Shown here piece after piece: positions 8,317-19,599 of a DNA stretch of 64,000 bases. The notes beneath the pieces are model-generated. The model was given only the letters and a program-made list of their open reading frames with translations, was not told the origin of the DNA and searched no databases. Source of the stretch: Methylosinus sp. PW1 (GTDB lineage: Bacteria; Pseudomonadota; Alphaproteobacteria; Rhizobiales; Beijerinckiaceae); the NCBI RefSeq assembly GCF_000745215.1, contig NZ_JQNK01000002.1, positions 62,001 to 126,000 on the forward strand, given 5' to 3'. Made by a program: the position numbers and the translations under genes. Numbering within the stretch: position 1 is the stretch's first letter; each line of letters begins with the position of its first letter.

Positions 8317-9507
8317 ATGAACGACCAGAGCCTGCGAAATTTCAATCTCAACTTCGGCCCGCAGCATCCGGCCGCGCATGGCGTGCTGCGCCTGATCCTC
8401 GAGCTCGACGGCGAGGTGGTCGAGCGCTGCGATCCGCATGTCGGCTTCCTTCATCGCGGCACAGAGAAGCTGATGGAGGCCCGCACCTATCTGCAGAACG
8501 TGCCTTATTTCGATCGGCTCGACTATTGCGCGCCGATGAATCAGGAACACGCCTTCTGTCTCGCGATCGAGCAATTGCTCGAGGTCGAGGTGCCGCGTCG
8601 CGGCCAGCTGATCCGCGTGCTCTACGCCGAGATCGGCCGACTTCTCTCGCATCTCCTCAACGTCACCGCGCAAGCTATGGACGTCGGCGCGCTGACGCCG
8701 CCGCTCTGGGGCTATGAGGAGCGCGAGAAGCTCATGGTCTTCTATGAGCGGGCGAGCGGCGCGCGCATGCACGCCAATTACTTCCGTCCGGGCGGCGTCG
8801 CCCGTGATCTGCCGGATCGGTTGGTCGAGGACATCGGCGCATTCTGCGACCCGTTCCTGAAGGTCCTCGAGGATCTCGACGAGCTCTTCATCGGCAACCG
8901 CATCTTCAAGCAGCGCAACGCCGACATCGGCGTCATCTCGCTCGAGGACGCGTGGAAATTCGGCTTCTCCGGCGTGATGGTGCGCGGCTCCGGCGCGCCC
9001 TGGGATTTGCGCAAGGCGCGTCCCTACGACTGCTATGAGGAGATGGAGTTCGACATTCCCGTCGGCAAGAATGGCGATTGCTACGACCGTGCGGTGATCC
9101 GCATGGAGGAGATGCGCCAGTCGACCTATATTATGAAGCAATGCGTCGATAAGCTGCTGAAGGCCGAGAATCGCGGCCCGGTGGCGACGGTGAACAATAA
9201 GATTTGCTCGCCGCCGCGCGCGGAGATGAAGCGCTCGATGGAAGCGCTCATCCATCACTTCAAGCTCTACACGGAAGGCTTCAAGGTGCCGGCCGGCGAG
9301 GTCTATGCGGCGGTCGAGGCCCCCAAGGGCGAGTTCGGCGTCTATCTCGTCTCCGACGGCACCGACAAGCCCTATCGCTGCAAGCTGCGCGCGCCGGGTT
9401 TCGCGCATCTGCAAGCCATGGATTTTCTCTGCAAGGACCATCTGCTCGCCGACGTCTCGGCGATCCTTGGTTCGCTCGATATCGTCTTCGGGGAGGTCGA
9501 TCGCTGA
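8317..9507 (+). CDS. nuoD: NADH-quinone oxidoreductase subunit D
   Basis: The 49-kDa subunit, 396 aa, which with NuoB forms the quinone-binding cavity. The N-terminal [19 protein letters not shown] contains the loop with the conserved His that contacts the quinone head group; [13 protein letters not shown] and [20 protein letters not shown] follow, and the C-terminus has the DIVFGEVDR ending typical of this family. Its TGA overlaps the nuoE ATG by one base. Confidence 0.97.
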   Translation: MNDQSLRNFNLNFGPQHPAAHGVLRLILELDGEVVERCDPHVGFLHRGTEKLMEARTYLQNVPYFDRLDYCAPMNQEHAFCLAIEQLLEVEVPRRGQLIRVLYAEIGRLLSHLLNVTAQAMDVGALTPPLWGYEEREKLMVFYERASGARMHANYFRPGGVARDLPDRLVEDIGAFCDPFLKVLEDLDELFIGNRIFKQRNADIGVISLEDAWKFGFSGVMVRGSGAPWDLRKARPYDCYEEMEFDIPVGKNGDCYDRAVIRMEEMRQSTYIMKQCVDKLLKAENRGPVATVNNKICSPPRAEMKRSMEALIHHFKLYTEGFKVPAGEVYAAVEAPKGEFGVYLVSDGTDKPYRCKLRAPGFAHLQAMDFLCKDHLLADVSAILGSLDIVFGEVDR

Positions 9508-10133
9508 TGTCCATACGTCGTCTCGCCGAAGAGCAGCCCGCGAGCTTCGAGTTCACGCCCGAGAACAAGGCGTGGCTCGAGGCGCAGATCGCCAAATATC
9601 CCGACGGCCGTCAGGCCTCCATGGTCGTGCCGGCGCTGTGGCAGGCGCAGAAGCAGAACGACTATTGGCTGCCGCAAAAGGCGATCGAGAAAGTCGCGGA
9701 CACGCTGGGCATGCCCTATATCCGCGTGCTCGAGATCGCGACCTTCTACACGATGTTCAATCTCGAGCCGGTCGGCAAATTCTACATCCAGCTCTGCGGC
9801 ACGACGCCCTGCATGCTGCGCGGCTCCGACGAGCTGATCGCCGTGCTGGAGCGCCGCGTCGGCCCGCAGCGCCATGTGAGCGCCGATGGGCTGTTCTCCT
9901 GGCTCGAGGTCGAGTGCCTCGGCGCCTGCTGCAATGCGCCGATGGTGCAGATCAACGACGACTATTACGAAGATTTGACGGCCGAGAATTTCGAGAAGCT
10001 GCTCGACGATCTCGCCGCCGGCCGGCCGGTGAAGATCGGCTCGCAGACGGGCCGCGTCTCCTCGGAGCCGGAAGGCGCGCTGACGAGCCTCACTTCTTTC
10101 TACGGCGACGGCGCCAAAGCGCAGGCGGAGTGA
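9507..10133 (+). CDS. nuoE: NADH-quinone oxidoreductase subunit E
   Basis: The 24-kDa subunit carrying the [2Fe-2S] cluster N1a, 208 aa. Cluster ligands appear as the Cys pair in [15 protein letters not shown] and the pair in [12 protein letters not shown]. The start at 9507 shares one base with the nuoD stop and gives [16 protein letters not shown], the usual N-terminus; longer upstream readings run inside nuoD. A C-terminal extension of about 40 aa with low complexity follows the core domain, as in related alphaproteobacteria. Confidence 0.97.
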   Translation: MSIRRLAEEQPASFEFTPENKAWLEAQIAKYPDGRQASMVVPALWQAQKQNDYWLPQKAIEKVADTLGMPYIRVLEIATFYTMFNLEPVGKFYIQLCGTTPCMLRGSDELIAVLERRVGPQRHVSADGLFSWLEVECLGACCNAPMVQINDDYYEDLTAENFEKLLDDLAAGRPVKIGSQTGRVSSEPEGALTSLTSFYGDGAKAQAE

Positions 10134-10140
10134 ACGACCA

Positions 10141-11445
10141 ATGCTCGCCGACAAAGACCGCATCTTCACAAATCTCTACGGCATAGGCGACAAGAGCCTC
10201 GCCGGAGCCCGCTCGCGCGGCGCCTGGGACAACACCAAGGCGCTGCTGGAGCTCGGTCGCGACAAGATCATTCAAGAGGTCAAGGATTCGGGGCTGCGCG
10301 GTCGCGGCGGCGCCGGCTTCTCCACCGGTCTCAAATGGTCCTTCATGCCCAAGACGCCGGATCCCTTGCGTCCGTCCTATCTCGTCATCAACGCCGACGA
10401 GTCGGAGCCGGGCACCTGCAAGGATCGCGAGATCATGCGCAATGATCCGCATACGCTGATCGAAGGCGCGCTGATCGCCTCCTTCGCCATGGGCGCGCAC
10501 GCCTCTTATATCTATGTGCGCGGCGAGTTCATCGCCGAGCGCGTCGCGCTGCAGAAGGCGATCGACGAGGCCTATGAGGCGCGCCTCATCGGCAAGGACA
10601 ATATTCACGGCTATCCCTTCGATCTCTATGTCCATCACGGCGCCGGCGCTTACATCTGCGGCGAGGAGACGGCGCTGATCGAGAGCCTCGAAGGCAAGAA
10701 GGGCATGCCGCGCCTCAAGCCGCCGTTCCCGGCCAATGTCGGCCTCTACGGTTGCCCGACGACGGTCAATAATGTCGAATCCATCGCCGTCACGCCGACG
10801 ATCCTGCGTCGCGGCGCGAGCTGGTTCGCCGGCATCGGCAAGCCCAACAACACGGGCACCAAGCTCTTCTCCATCTCCGGCCATGTGAACAAGCCGTGCA
10901 ATGTAGAAGAGGCCATGTCCATTCCCTTCCGCGAGCTGATCGACCGCCATTGCGGCGGCGTGCGCGGCGGCTCGGACAATCTTCTCGCCGTCATTCCCGG
11001 CGGCTCCTCGGTGCGTCTCGTGCCGGCGGATCAGATCCTCGACTGTCCGATGGACTTCGACAGCCTCGTCAAGCTCGGCTCGGGCCTCGGCACGGCGGCG
11101 GTCATCGTAATGGACAAGTCGACCGACATCATCCGCGCCATCGCCCGCATCTCTTATTTCTACAAGCATGAGAGCTGCGGCCAATGCACGCCCTGCCGCG
11201 AAGGCACGGGCTGGATGTGGCGCGTCGTCACCCGAATGGCGGAAGGCCGCGCTCACAAGCGCGAGATCGACATGCTGTTCGACGTGTCGAAGCAGATCGA
11301 GGGACACACGATCTGCGCGCTCGGCGACGCGGCGGCTTGGCCGATCCAGGGTCTCATCAATCATTTCCGTGGCGAAATCGAGAAGCGCATCGATCGTTAT
11401 GCGGCCAATCCGCATCCCGATCCGGTGCGCGTGGCGGCGGAGTAA
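10141..11445 (+). CDS. nuoF: NADH-quinone oxidoreductase subunit F
   Basis: The 51-kDa NADH-oxidising subunit, 434 aa. It contains the glycine-rich FMN site [16 protein letters not shown], the NADH-binding [19 protein letters not shown], and the [4Fe-4S] N3 ligands in [13 protein letters not shown] with the fourth Cys in [13 protein letters not shown]. Full length and in order after nuoE with a 7-bp spacer. Confidence 0.97.
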   Translation: MLADKDRIFTNLYGIGDKSLAGARSRGAWDNTKALLELGRDKIIQEVKDSGLRGRGGAGFSTGLKWSFMPKTPDPLRPSYLVINADESEPGTCKDREIMRNDPHTLIEGALIASFAMGAHASYIYVRGEFIAERVALQKAIDEAYEARLIGKDNIHGYPFDLYVHHGAGAYICGEETALIESLEGKKGMPRLKPPFPANVGLYGCPTTVNNVESIAVTPTILRRGASWFAGIGKPNNTGTKLFSISGHVNKPCNVEEAMSIPFRELIDRHCGGVRGGSDNLLAVIPGGSSVRLVPADQILDCPMDFDSLVKLGSGLGTAAVIVMDKSTDIIRAIARISYFYKHESCGQCTPCREGTGWMWRVVTRMAEGRAHKREIDMLFDVSKQIEGHTICALGDAAAWPIQGLINHFRGEIEKRIDRYAANPHPDPVRVAAE

Positions 11446-11454
11446 GGCATTCCA

Positions 11455-13518
11455 ATGACCAGAATTCTCGTCGATGGCGTCGAGGTCGACGTTCCGGCCG
11501 AATATACGCTGCTGCAGGCCTGCGAGGAGGCCGGCGCCGAGGTGCCGCGCTTCTGCTTCCATGAGCGTCTGTCGATCGCCGGCAATTGCCGCATGTGCCT
11601 CGTCGAGGTGAAGGGCGGCCCGCCCAAGCCGCAGGCCTCCTGCGCCGTCGCCGTGAAGGATCTGCGTCCCGGCCCAGACGGCGCGCCGCCGGAAGTCTTC
11701 ACCAAGACTCCGATGGTGAAGAAAGCGCGCGAAGGCGTGATGGAGTTTTTGCTCGTCAACCATCCGCTCGACTGTCCGATCTGCGATCAGGGCGGCGAGT
11801 GTGACTTGCAGGATCAGGCGCTCGCCTTCGGCGGCGACAGCTCGCGCTACGCCGAGAACAAGCGCGCGGTCGAGGACAAATATATCGGTCCGCTCGTCAA
11901 GACGGCGATGACCCGCTGCATCCATTGCACCCGCTGCGTGCGCTTCACGGCGGAGATCGCCGGCACCAGCGACATGGGCGCAATCGGCCGCGGCGAGGAT
12001 ATGGAGATCACCACCTATCTGCAGACGGCGATGAAGTCGGAGCTGCAGGGCAATGTGACCGATCTCTGTCCCGTCGGCGCGCTTCTGCCCAAGCCGCAGA
12101 ATTTCCGCGCTCGTCCGTGGGAGTATCAGAAGACCGAGACCGTCGACGTGCAGGATGCGTTGGGCTCGGCGATCCGCGTCGACGCCCGCGGCCGCGAGGT
12201 GATCCGCATTCTGCCGCGTCTCAACGAGGCGGTGAATGAGGAGTGGATCTCCGACAAGACCCGCCAGGTCGTGGATGGTCTGAAGGCGCAACGCCTCGAT
12301 CGTCCCTATATTCGTGAGAACGGCCGGCTGCGTCCCGCGACGTGGCAGGAGGCGCTCGCCACTGTCGCCGGCAAGACCAAGGCGACGAAGGCCGAGAAGA
12401 TCGGCGCGCTCGTCGGCGATCTCGCCGCGCTCGAGGAAATCTACGCGCTGAAGCTCCTCGTCGAGGGGCTCGGCAGCGCCAATCTCGACGCGCGTCAGGA
12501 CGGCGCCAAGCTCGATCCGCGCTTTGGACGCGCCTCCTATCTCTTCAACGCCACCATCGCCGGCGTCGACGAGGCGGATTCGCTGCTGATCATCGGCTCC
12601 AATCCGCGCAAGGAAGCGCCCGTGCTCAATGCGCGCATCCGCAAGCGCTGGCTGAAGGGCGATTTCCACATTTCGCTGATCGGTGAAAAGGCCGATCTGA
12701 CCTATGATTACGATTATCTCGGCGCTGGCCCCGACGCTCTGGCGCGCTTCGTCGAAAGCGCGCCGACAGGCTCCGCCAAGCGCCTCGTGCTGATCGGGCA
12801 GGGGGCGCTGGCGCGTCCCGACGGCCGCGCCATTCTGGCGCTCGCCGCTCAGGCCGCCAAGAAGCATGGCGGATTGTCGGAAGGCTGGAACGGCTTCAGC
12901 GTGCTGCATACGGCGGCGTCCCGCGTCGGCGCGCTCGATCTCGGCTTCACGCCGGGGCAGGGCGGGCTCGATGCGGCGGAAATCGCCAAGGCCGGCGCGC
13001 TCGATCTCGTCTTCAATCTCGGCGCCGATGAGATCGCGATCGAGCCGGGCGCCTTCGTCGTCTATATCGGCACGCATGGCGACAAGGGCGCGCATCGCGC
13101 CGACGTCATTCTGCCGGGCGCGGCCTATACGGAAAAATTCGGCCTCTATGTGAACACGGAAGGCCGTGTGCAGGAGGCGCTGCGCGCGACCTTTCCGCCG
13201 GGCGACGCCCGCGAGGATTGGGCGATACTGCGCGCGCTCTCGGGCGCTCTCGGCGCGCCTCTGCCCTTCGATTCGCAAAAGCAGCTGCGCGCCAAGCTCG
13301 GCGAGGCGCATCCGCATCTTCTGCGGCTCGATCAGATCGGCTCCACCTCGGCGGCCGATCTCGAGGCGGTGGCGTTGCAGCCGGCGACCGCGTGGAAGGA
13401 CGATTTCGCGCCTGCGATCACGGATTTCTATCTCACCAATCCGATCGCGCGCGCCTCGGCCACAATGGCGGAATGTTCGGCGCTGGCGCTGGATCGACTG
13501 AAGCAAGCGGCGGAATAG
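11455..13518 (+). CDS. nuoG: NADH-quinone oxidoreductase subunit G
   Basis: The 75-kDa subunit, 687 aa, carrying three iron-sulfur clusters that wire NuoF to NuoB. The N-terminal ferredoxin-like domain has [19 protein letters not shown] with a fourth Cys in [26 protein letters not shown] supplies the His/Cys-ligated cluster, and [11 protein letters not shown] with CPVGAL the [4Fe-4S] N4. The rest is the molybdopterin-oxidoreductase-like fold without cofactor. The length is typical of alphaproteobacterial and mitochondrial forms. Confidence 0.97.
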   Translation: MTRILVDGVEVDVPAEYTLLQACEEAGAEVPRFCFHERLSIAGNCRMCLVEVKGGPPKPQASCAVAVKDLRPGPDGAPPEVFTKTPMVKKAREGVMEFLLVNHPLDCPICDQGGECDLQDQALAFGGDSSRYAENKRAVEDKYIGPLVKTAMTRCIHCTRCVRFTAEIAGTSDMGAIGRGEDMEITTYLQTAMKSELQGNVTDLCPVGALLPKPQNFRARPWEYQKTETVDVQDALGSAIRVDARGREVIRILPRLNEAVNEEWISDKTRQVVDGLKAQRLDRPYIRENGRLRPATWQEALATVAGKTKATKAEKIGALVGDLAALEEIYALKLLVEGLGSANLDARQDGAKLDPRFGRASYLFNATIAGVDEADSLLIIGSNPRKEAPVLNARIRKRWLKGDFHISLIGEKADLTYDYDYLGAGPDALARFVESAPTGSAKRLVLIGQGALARPDGRAILALAAQAAKKHGGLSEGWNGFSVLHTAASRVGALDLGFTPGQGGLDAAEIAKAGALDLVFNLGADEIAIEPGAFVVYIGTHGDKGAHRADVILPGAAYTEKFGLYVNTEGRVQEALRATFPPGDAREDWAILRALSGALGAPLPFDSQKQLRAKLGEAHPHLLRLDQIGSTSAADLEAVALQPATAWKDDFAPAITDFYLTNPIARASATMAECSALALDRLKQAAE

Positions 13519-13528
13519 GAGCAAGGAC

Positions 13529-14548
13529 GTGATCGACGGCTGGCTGCTGAACCTTCTCCTGATCATCGTGAAGAGCGTCGTTCTGACGGTCGTTCTGCTG
13601 GTCTACCTCGCCTATGCGATCTACATCGACCGCAAGGTCTGGGCCGCCGTGCAGCTGCGCCGCGGACCCAATGTCGTCGGACCCTGGGGCTTGCTCCAGA
13701 GCTTCGCCGACATGCTCAAATTCGTGCTCAAGGAGCCGGTGATCCCGGACACGGCCAATAAGGGCGTGTTTCTGCTCGCGCCTTTCGTCACGGCCATGCT
13801 CGCCGTCGCCGCCTGGGCGGTCATCCCCGTCAATGACGGCTGGGCGGTCGCCGATCTCAATGTCGGCATTCTCTATATTTTCGCCATCTCCTCGCTGGGC
13901 GTCTATGGCATCATCATGGCCGGCTGGGCGTCGAACTCCAAATATCCCTTCCTGTCGGCGCTGCGCTCGGCCGCGCAAATGGTGTCCTACGAAGTCTCGA
14001 TCGGCTTCGTCATCATCACCGTTCTGCTCTGCGCCGGCTCGCTCAATCTCACCGAGATCGTGCGCGCGCAGGATTCGCAATATGGCATTCTCGGCTGGTA
14101 TTGGCTGCGCCTGCTGCCGATGTTCATCATCTTCTTCATCTCGGCGCTGGCCGAGACGAACCGCCCGCCCTTCGATCTGGTGGAAGCCGAGTCGGAGCTG
14201 GTCGCCGGCTTCATGATCGAATATTCGGCGACGCCCTACATGCTGTTCATGCTCGGCGAATATGTGGCGATCCTGACCATGTGCGCCTTGCTGACGATCC
14301 TCTTCTTCGGCGGCTGGCTGCCGCCGGTGAATATCGCGCCCTTCACCCTGATACCGGGCGTGATCTGGTTCGTTCTCAAGGTCACCTTCTTCTTCTTCTT
14401 CTTCGCCATGGTGAAGGCCTTCGTGCCGCGCTATCGCTACGACCAGCTCATGCGGCTCGGCTGGAAGGTGTTTCTGCCCATCTCGCTCGTCATGGTCATC
14501 GTCGTCGCCGGCATTCTGCAATTCGCCGGCTCGGCGGGCGCGAACTAA
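13529..14548 (+). CDS. nuoH: NADH-quinone oxidoreductase subunit H
   Basis: The ND1-type membrane subunit, 339 aa with about eight helices, joining the membrane and hydrophilic arms. Conserved blocks include [32 protein letters not shown] near the N-terminus and [28 protein letters not shown], which holds the acidic residues of the E-channel at the quinone site. Intact and in operon order. Confidence 0.97.
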   Translation: MIDGWLLNLLLIIVKSVVLTVVLLVYLAYAIYIDRKVWAAVQLRRGPNVVGPWGLLQSFADMLKFVLKEPVIPDTANKGVFLLAPFVTAMLAVAAWAVIPVNDGWAVADLNVGILYIFAISSLGVYGIIMAGWASNSKYPFLSALRSAAQMVSYEVSIGFVIITVLLCAGSLNLTEIVRAQDSQYGILGWYWLRLLPMFIIFFISALAETNRPPFDLVEAESELVAGFMIEYSATPYMLFMLGEYVAILTMCALLTILFFGGWLPPVNIAPFTLIPGVIWFVLKVTFFFFFFAMVKAFVPRYRYDQLMRLGWKVFLPISLVMVIVVAGILQFAGSAGAN

Positions 14549-14560
14549 GGGAGTGACGTC

Positions 14561-15049
14561 ATGAAGCTCGATTCTGCGGCCAAGTCGCTCTTCCTCGCCG
14601 AGTTCATCGCCGCCTTCTTCCTGTCGATGCGCTACTTCTTCAAGCCGAAGGCGACGCTCAACTATCCGCATGAGAAGAACCCGATCTCGCCGCGTTTTCG
14701 CGGCGAGCATGCGCTGCGCCGCTATCCCAATGGCGAGGAGCGCTGCATCGCCTGCAAGCTCTGCGAGGCGATCTGCCCGGCGCAGGCCATCACCATCGAG
14801 GCCGGCCCGCGCCGCAATGACGGAACCCGCCGCACGACGCGCTACGACATCGACATGGTGAAATGCATCTATTGCGGCTTCTGCCAGGAGGCCTGCCCGG
14901 TGGACGCCATCGTCGAGGGGCCGAACCAGGAGTTCGCCGTCGAGACGCGCGAGGAGCTCTACTACAATAAGGAGCGCCTGCTCGAGAATGGCGCGCGCTG
15001 GGAGCGCGAGATCGCGCGCAACATCGCGCTCGACGCCCCTTATCGCTGA
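14561..15049 (+). CDS. nuoI: NADH-quinone oxidoreductase subunit I
   Basis: The TYKY-type 8Fe ferredoxin subunit, 162 aa. Two [4Fe-4S] motifs are evident: [15 protein letters not shown] and [16 protein letters not shown], ligating clusters N6a and N6b. The N-terminal helix and [35 protein letters not shown] are characteristic of alphaproteobacterial and mitochondrial homologues. Confidence 0.97.
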   Translation: MKLDSAAKSLFLAEFIAAFFLSMRYFFKPKATLNYPHEKNPISPRFRGEHALRRYPNGEERCIACKLCEAICPAQAITIEAGPRRNDGTRRTTRYDIDMVKCIYCGFCQEACPVDAIVEGPNQEFAVETREELYYNKERLLENGARWEREIARNIALDAPYR

Positions 15050-15098
15050 GAAGCAACGCGAGCCGGACGCAACGAGACGCTCGAGAGAGGACGACAAA

Positions 15099-15701
15099 GT
15101 GGCTGTGGCATTCTTCTATCTTTTCTCGGCGGTGCTGATCGCATCGGCTTTCGCGGTGATCGTCTCGCGCAATCCGGTTCATTCGGTGCTCTATCTCATC
15201 CTCGCCTTCGTCAATGGCGCGGGGCTCTTCCTGCTCGCCGGGGCCGAATTTCTCGCCATGATCCTCGTCGTCGTCTATGTCGGCGCGGTCGCTGTGCTGT
15301 TCCTCTTCGTGGTGATGATGCTGGACGTCGATTTCGCCGAGCTGCGCCAGGGCTTCAGCAAGCATCTGCCGGTGGGCGCGGCGGTCGGGGCCGTGGTGCT
15401 CGGCGAGCTCGGCCTGCTCGCGCTCGGTTGGCAGAGCGCGCCCGGCGCGAAAGAGGCCGCTGCGGCGCCGATCGTCGCCGGCGTCTCCAACACGGCCGCG
15501 CTCGGGCAGGTGCTCTACACGAAATATTTCCTCTTCTTCCAGGCGTCGGCCCTGGTGCTGCTCACCGCCATGATCGGCGCGATCGTGCTGACGCTGCATC
15601 ACCGTCCCGGCGTCAAGCGGCAGAAGATCGAGGAGCAGAACGCGCGCACGCGCGACAATGTCATCGAGATCAAGAAAGTGCCCTCGCGGGCGGGCGTCTG
15701 A
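15099..15701 (+). CDS. nuoJ: NADH-quinone oxidoreductase subunit J
   Basis: The ND6-type membrane subunit, 200 aa with five helices. The sequence [57 protein letters not shown] contains the helix-3 pi-bulge region and conserved Tyr/Gly residues. The start is the GTG at 15099, preceded by GAGAGAGG; longer in-frame starts lie within nuoI. The C-terminal tail is charged and hydrophilic. Confidence 0.95.
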   Translation: MAVAFFYLFSAVLIASAFAVIVSRNPVHSVLYLILAFVNGAGLFLLAGAEFLAMILVVVYVGAVAVLFLFVVMMLDVDFAELRQGFSKHLPVGAAVGAVVLGELGLLALGWQSAPGAKEAAAAPIVAGVSNTAALGQVLYTKYFLFFQASALVLLTAMIGAIVLTLHHRPGVKRQKIEEQNARTRDNVIEIKKVPSRAGV

Positions 15702-15714
15702 GGGGATCGCAGCA

Positions 15715-16023
15715 ATGGTCGTCGACCTCACCCATTATCTCGTCGTCTCGGCGATCGTGTTCACGCTCGGCGTCGCCGGCATCATTCTCAACCGCAAGAA
15801 CATCATCATCATATTGATGTCGGTCGAGCTGATCCTGCTGGCGGTGAACATCAACCTCGTGGCCTTCTCGGCCTCGCTCGGCGATCTGACCGGCCAGGTC
15901 TTCGCCCTGTTCATCCTCACGGTGGCGGCGGCGGAGGCGGCCATAGGCCTCGCCATTCTCGTCACCTATTTCCGCAACCGCGGCACGATCGCGGTCGAGG
16001 ACATCAACTCTCTGAAGGGCTGA
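15715..16023 (+). CDS. nuoK: NADH-quinone oxidoreductase subunit K
   Basis: The ND4L-type membrane subunit, 102 aa with three helices. It carries the two conserved glutamates of the proton path, in [18 protein letters not shown] and in [21 protein letters not shown]. The ATG at 15715 gives the normal length; an upstream in-frame start lies inside nuoJ. Confidence 0.97.
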   Translation: MVVDLTHYLVVSAIVFTLGVAGIILNRKNIIIILMSVELILLAVNINLVAFSASLGDLTGQVFALFILTVAAAEAAIGLAILVTYFRNRGTIAVEDINSLKG

Positions 16024-16029
16024 GCGCCG

Positions 16030-18075
16030 ATGATCCAAGCAATCGTCTTTCTGCCGCTCATCGGCTTTCTCATCGCGGGCCTGTTCGGACGGCGCATCGG
16101 CGCGCGGGCGTCCGAGCTCGTGACGACGACGCTGCTGTTCATCGCCTGCGGCTTCTCCTGGATCGAGTTTTTCGACGTCGCGCTCGGCCATGGCCATGCG
16201 AGCGCGCCGGTGCTCGCCAATTGGTTCACCTCGGGCAAGCTCAGCGTCGATTGGGCCTTGCGCGTCGACTCGCTGACCGCCGTCATGCTGGTCGTCGTCA
16301 CCAGCGTCTCGGCTCTCGTGCATTTCTACTCGATCGGCTACATGCACGAGGATCCGGATCGTCCGCGCTTCTTCGCCTATCTGTCGCTCTTCACCTTCGC
16401 CATGCTCTCGCTGGTGACGGCCGATAATCTCGTGCAGATGTTCTTCGGCTGGGAAGGCGTCGGCCTCGCCTCCTACCTCCTCATCGGCTTCTGGTATCAG
16501 AAGCCGTCGGCCAACGCCGCGGCCATCAAGGCCTTCGTCGTCAACCGCGTCGGCGATTTCGGCTTCGCGCTCGGCATTTTCCTCATCTTCCAGCTCACGC
16601 AATCCTTGAGCTTCGAGCAGGTGTTCGCCGCCGTTCCCGGCATAGCCGGCCATAAGATTCATGTGTTCGGCGCCGATTTCGACGCGCTGACGCTGGCCAC
16701 CTTCCTGCTGTTCATCGGCGCGATGGGCAAATCCGCGCAATTCCTGCTGCATACCTGGCTGCCGGACGCGATGGAAGGCCCGACGCCGGTCTCCGCCCTC
16801 ATCCATGCCGCGACAATGGTGACGGCCGGCGTGTTCATGGTCGCGCGCCTGTCGCCGATCTTCGAATATGCGCCGGACACGCTCGCTTTCGTCACGCTGA
16901 TCGGCGCCATCACCGCATTTTTCGCGGCGACGATCGGCCTCGTGCAGAACGACATCAAGCGCGTCATCGCCTATTCGACCTGCTCGCAGCTCGGCTATAT
17001 GTTCGTGGCGGAAGGCGTCGGCGCCTATTCGCTCGGCGTGTTCCATCTCTTCACCCACGCCTTCTTCAAGGCGCTACTGTTCCTCGGCGCCGGCTCGGTC
17101 ATCCATGCGATGCATCACGAGCAGGACATGCGGAACATGGGCGGGCTGTGGAACAAGATTCCCTTCACCTTCGCCATGATGACGATCGGCACTCTGGCGC
17201 TGACCGGCGTCGGCATTCCGGGAACTGAGCTCGGCTTCGCCGGCTTCTTCTCCAAGGACGCCATCATCGAGGCGGCCTTCGCCGCCGGCGAGCATCGAAG
17301 CGTCGCCTATCTCGCCTTCGTCTCGACGGTCGTGGCGGCGGGCCTCACCTCCTTCTATTCCTGGCGCCTCGTCTTCATGACCTTCTTCGGCAAGGCGAAG
17401 GAGTCTCATGCGGACGCTCATGCCGCGCATGGCCACGACGATCACGCGCATGCGGACGCTCACGGTCATGACGATCATGCTCATGACGCTCACGGCCACG
17501 GCCATCACGCCCCGCACGAGTCGCCGATCGTCATGCTGATCCCGCTCGCTGTTCTAGCGGTGGGCGCGGTGGCGGCGGGCGCGGTGTTCATGGGCGATTT
17601 CGCCGGCCATGGCTATGACGAGTTCTGGAAGGGCGCGCTCTATACCGGCCACGACAATCACATTCTCCACGCCATGCATGAGATCCCGCATTGGGTGTCC
17701 TATGCCGCGACGGTGATGATGATCCTCGGCTTCCTCGGTGCGCTCTTCGTCTATCAGCTCGCGCCCGGCGCGGCGCAGAAGATCGCGCACGCCTTTCCGC
17801 GGCTCTACCGTTTCCTGCTCAACAAATGGTATTTCGACGAGCTCTATGACGCGATCTTCGTGCGTCCCGCCTTCGCGCTCGGTCGGCTGCTGTGGAAGGG
17901 CGGAGACGGACGCATCATCGACGGGCTCGGCCCCGACGGCATTGCGGCGCGTGTCGTCGACGGCGCCCGCCTCGCGGTGAAGCTGCAGACCGGCTATGTC
18001 TATCACTACGCCTTCGCCATGCTGATCGGCGTCGCGGCGGTCGTCACCTGGTTCGTCGCAGGAGGTCTGCGCTGA
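16030..18075 (+). CDS. nuoL: NADH-quinone oxidoreductase subunit L
   Basis: The ND5-type antiporter-like subunit, 681 aa, distal proton pump with the long lateral helix. Conserved features are [19 protein letters not shown] with its key Glu, [36 protein letters not shown] with its Lys, and the helix-12 Lys region. A striking insertion at about residues 457-496 contains some 15 histidines alternating with Ala, Asp and Gly; it lies in a soluble loop between helices and is not needed for the antiporter fold. Its TGA overlaps the nuoM ATG by one base. Confidence 0.96.
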   Translation: MIQAIVFLPLIGFLIAGLFGRRIGARASELVTTTLLFIACGFSWIEFFDVALGHGHASAPVLANWFTSGKLSVDWALRVDSLTAVMLVVVTSVSALVHFYSIGYMHEDPDRPRFFAYLSLFTFAMLSLVTADNLVQMFFGWEGVGLASYLLIGFWYQKPSANAAAIKAFVVNRVGDFGFALGIFLIFQLTQSLSFEQVFAAVPGIAGHKIHVFGADFDALTLATFLLFIGAMGKSAQFLLHTWLPDAMEGPTPVSALIHAATMVTAGVFMVARLSPIFEYAPDTLAFVTLIGAITAFFAATIGLVQNDIKRVIAYSTCSQLGYMFVAEGVGAYSLGVFHLFTHAFFKALLFLGAGSVIHAMHHEQDMRNMGGLWNKIPFTFAMMTIGTLALTGVGIPGTELGFAGFFSKDAIIEAAFAAGEHRSVAYLAFVSTVVAAGLTSFYSWRLVFMTFFGKAKESHADAHAAHGHDDHAHADAHGHDDHAHDAHGHGHHAPHESPIVMLIPLAVLAVGAVAAGAVFMGDFAGHGYDEFWKGALYTGHDNHILHAMHEIPHWVSYAATVMMILGFLGALFVYQLAPGAAQKIAHAFPRLYRFLLNKWYFDELYDAIFVRPAFALGRLLWKGGDGRIIDGLGPDGIAARVVDGARLAVKLQTGYVYHYAFAMLIGVAAVVTWFVAGGLR

Positions 18076-19586
18076 TGTTCGGCTTCGGCATTCTCACCGG
18101 CCTCACTTTTCTGCCGCTGGTCGGCGCGGCCTTCATCCTCACGCTGAAGGGCGAGAGCGAGGCGACCCTTCGCAACGCCAAATGGGCTGCGCTGCTGACG
18201 ACGATCGTCGTCTTCCTGCTCTCGCTCGTCGTGTGGGGGCGTTTCGACACGGCGAGCGCCGCTTTCCAGCTCGTCGAGGAGAGAGCCTGGTTCGGCTCCG
18301 GCCTCACCTATAAAATGGGCGTGGACGGCTTCTCCATTCCCTTCGTGCTGCTGACGACCTTCCTGACGCCCTTCGCCATTCTCGCCTCCTGGGAATCGGT
18401 GAAGTTCCGCCTCAAGGAATATCTCATCGCCTTCCTCGTCCTCGAGACGCTGATGATCGGCGTGTTCTGCGCGCTCGATCTCGTGCTCTTCTATCTCTTC
18501 TTCGAGGGCGGCCTCATTCCGATGTTCCTCATCATCGGCATTTGGGGCGGCAAGCGACGCGTTTACGCCAGCTTCAAATTCTTCCTCTACACGCTCGCCG
18601 GCTCGCTGCTGATGCTGATCGCCATTCTGGCGATCTATGGCAAGACGGGCACGACGGACATCGTCACTCTGCTCGAGACGAAATTCCCGCCGTCGATGCA
18701 GATATGGCTGTGGCTCGCCTTCTTCGCCTCCTTCGCGGTGAAGATGCCCATGTGGCCGGTCCACACCTGGCTGCCGGACGCCCACGTCGAGGCGCCGACA
18801 GCGGGCTCGGTGATCCTCGCCGCCATCCTTCTGAAAATGGGCGGCTATGGCTTCATCCGCTTCTCTTTGCCCATGTTCCCGGACGCTTCCGCCTATTTCG
18901 CGCCGCTCGTCTATGCGCTGTCGGTGATCGCCGTCATCTACACCTCGCTGGTCGCGCTGGTGCAGGAGGACATCAAAAAGCTCATCGCCTATTCGTCGAT
19001 CGCACATATGGGCTTCGTCACAATGGGCCTGTTCACGCTGACGACGCAGGGCGTGCAGGGCGCCATGTTCCTGATGATCTCGCATGGCTTCGTCTCCGGC
19101 GCGCTCTTCCTCTGCGTCGGCGTCATCTACGACCGCATGCATACGCGCGAGATCGCGGCCTATGGCGGCCTCGTCAATCGCATGCCGCTCTACGCCGTCA
19201 CCTTCATGATCTTCACCATGGCGAATGTCGGCCTGCCGGGCACGTCCGGCTTCGTCGGCGAGTTTCTGACGCTCACCGGCGCCTTTGTCGCCAATAGCTG
19301 GGTGGCGCTGTTCGCGACCTCGGGCGTCGTCCTGTCGGCGGCTTACGCGCTCTATCTCTACCGTCGCGTGGTCTTCGGCGCGCTCGAGAAGCCGTCGCTG
19401 CAGACGATCAGCGATCTCTCGGCGCGAGAGCTCGTCCTTTTCGTGCCGCTGATCATCCTCACCCTCTATTACGGCGTGCGGCCGCAGCCGATCATCGACG
19501 CCTCCGCGGCCGCCGTCGCCAATCTCCTGCAATCTCACACGGCCCTGGCCAATGCGGCGCATGTCGTCGCCCAGGCCGCTCAATGA
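18075..19586 (+). CDS. nuoM: NADH-quinone oxidoreductase subunit M
   Basis: The ND4-type antiporter-like subunit, 503 aa with 14 predicted helices. The key residues sit in [18 protein letters not shown] (Glu of helix 5), [40 protein letters not shown] (Lys of helix 7) and [17 protein letters not shown] (helix 8 Lys). The start at 18075 overlaps the nuoL stop and gives [15 protein letters not shown]; longer readings run inside nuoL. Confidence 0.97.
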   Translation: MFGFGILTGLTFLPLVGAAFILTLKGESEATLRNAKWAALLTTIVVFLLSLVVWGRFDTASAAFQLVEERAWFGSGLTYKMGVDGFSIPFVLLTTFLTPFAILASWESVKFRLKEYLIAFLVLETLMIGVFCALDLVLFYLFFEGGLIPMFLIIGIWGGKRRVYASFKFFLYTLAGSLLMLIAILAIYGKTGTTDIVTLLETKFPPSMQIWLWLAFFASFAVKMPMWPVHTWLPDAHVEAPTAGSVILAAILLKMGGYGFIRFSLPMFPDASAYFAPLVYALSVIAVIYTSLVALVQEDIKKLIAYSSIAHMGFVTMGLFTLTTQGVQGAMFLMISHGFVSGALFLCVGVIYDRMHTREIAAYGGLVNRMPLYAVTFMIFTMANVGLPGTSGFVGEFLTLTGAFVANSWVALFATSGVVLSAAYALYLYRRVVFGALEKPSLQTISDLSARELVLFVPLIILTLYYGVRPQPIIDASAAAVANLLQSHTALANAAHVVAQAAQ

Positions 19587-19599
19587 TCGGTCGCTGACG

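Noticed and set aside
10090..13566. 1158-aa minus-strand ORF opposite nuoF and nuoG
   Set aside because: Antisense shadow; low-complexity Arg/Ala/Glu composition and no family pattern.
17401..17520. Near-repeats resembling a tandem repeat array or CRISPR
   Set aside because: They are codons for the His-rich loop of nuoL; no spacers or regular repeat length.
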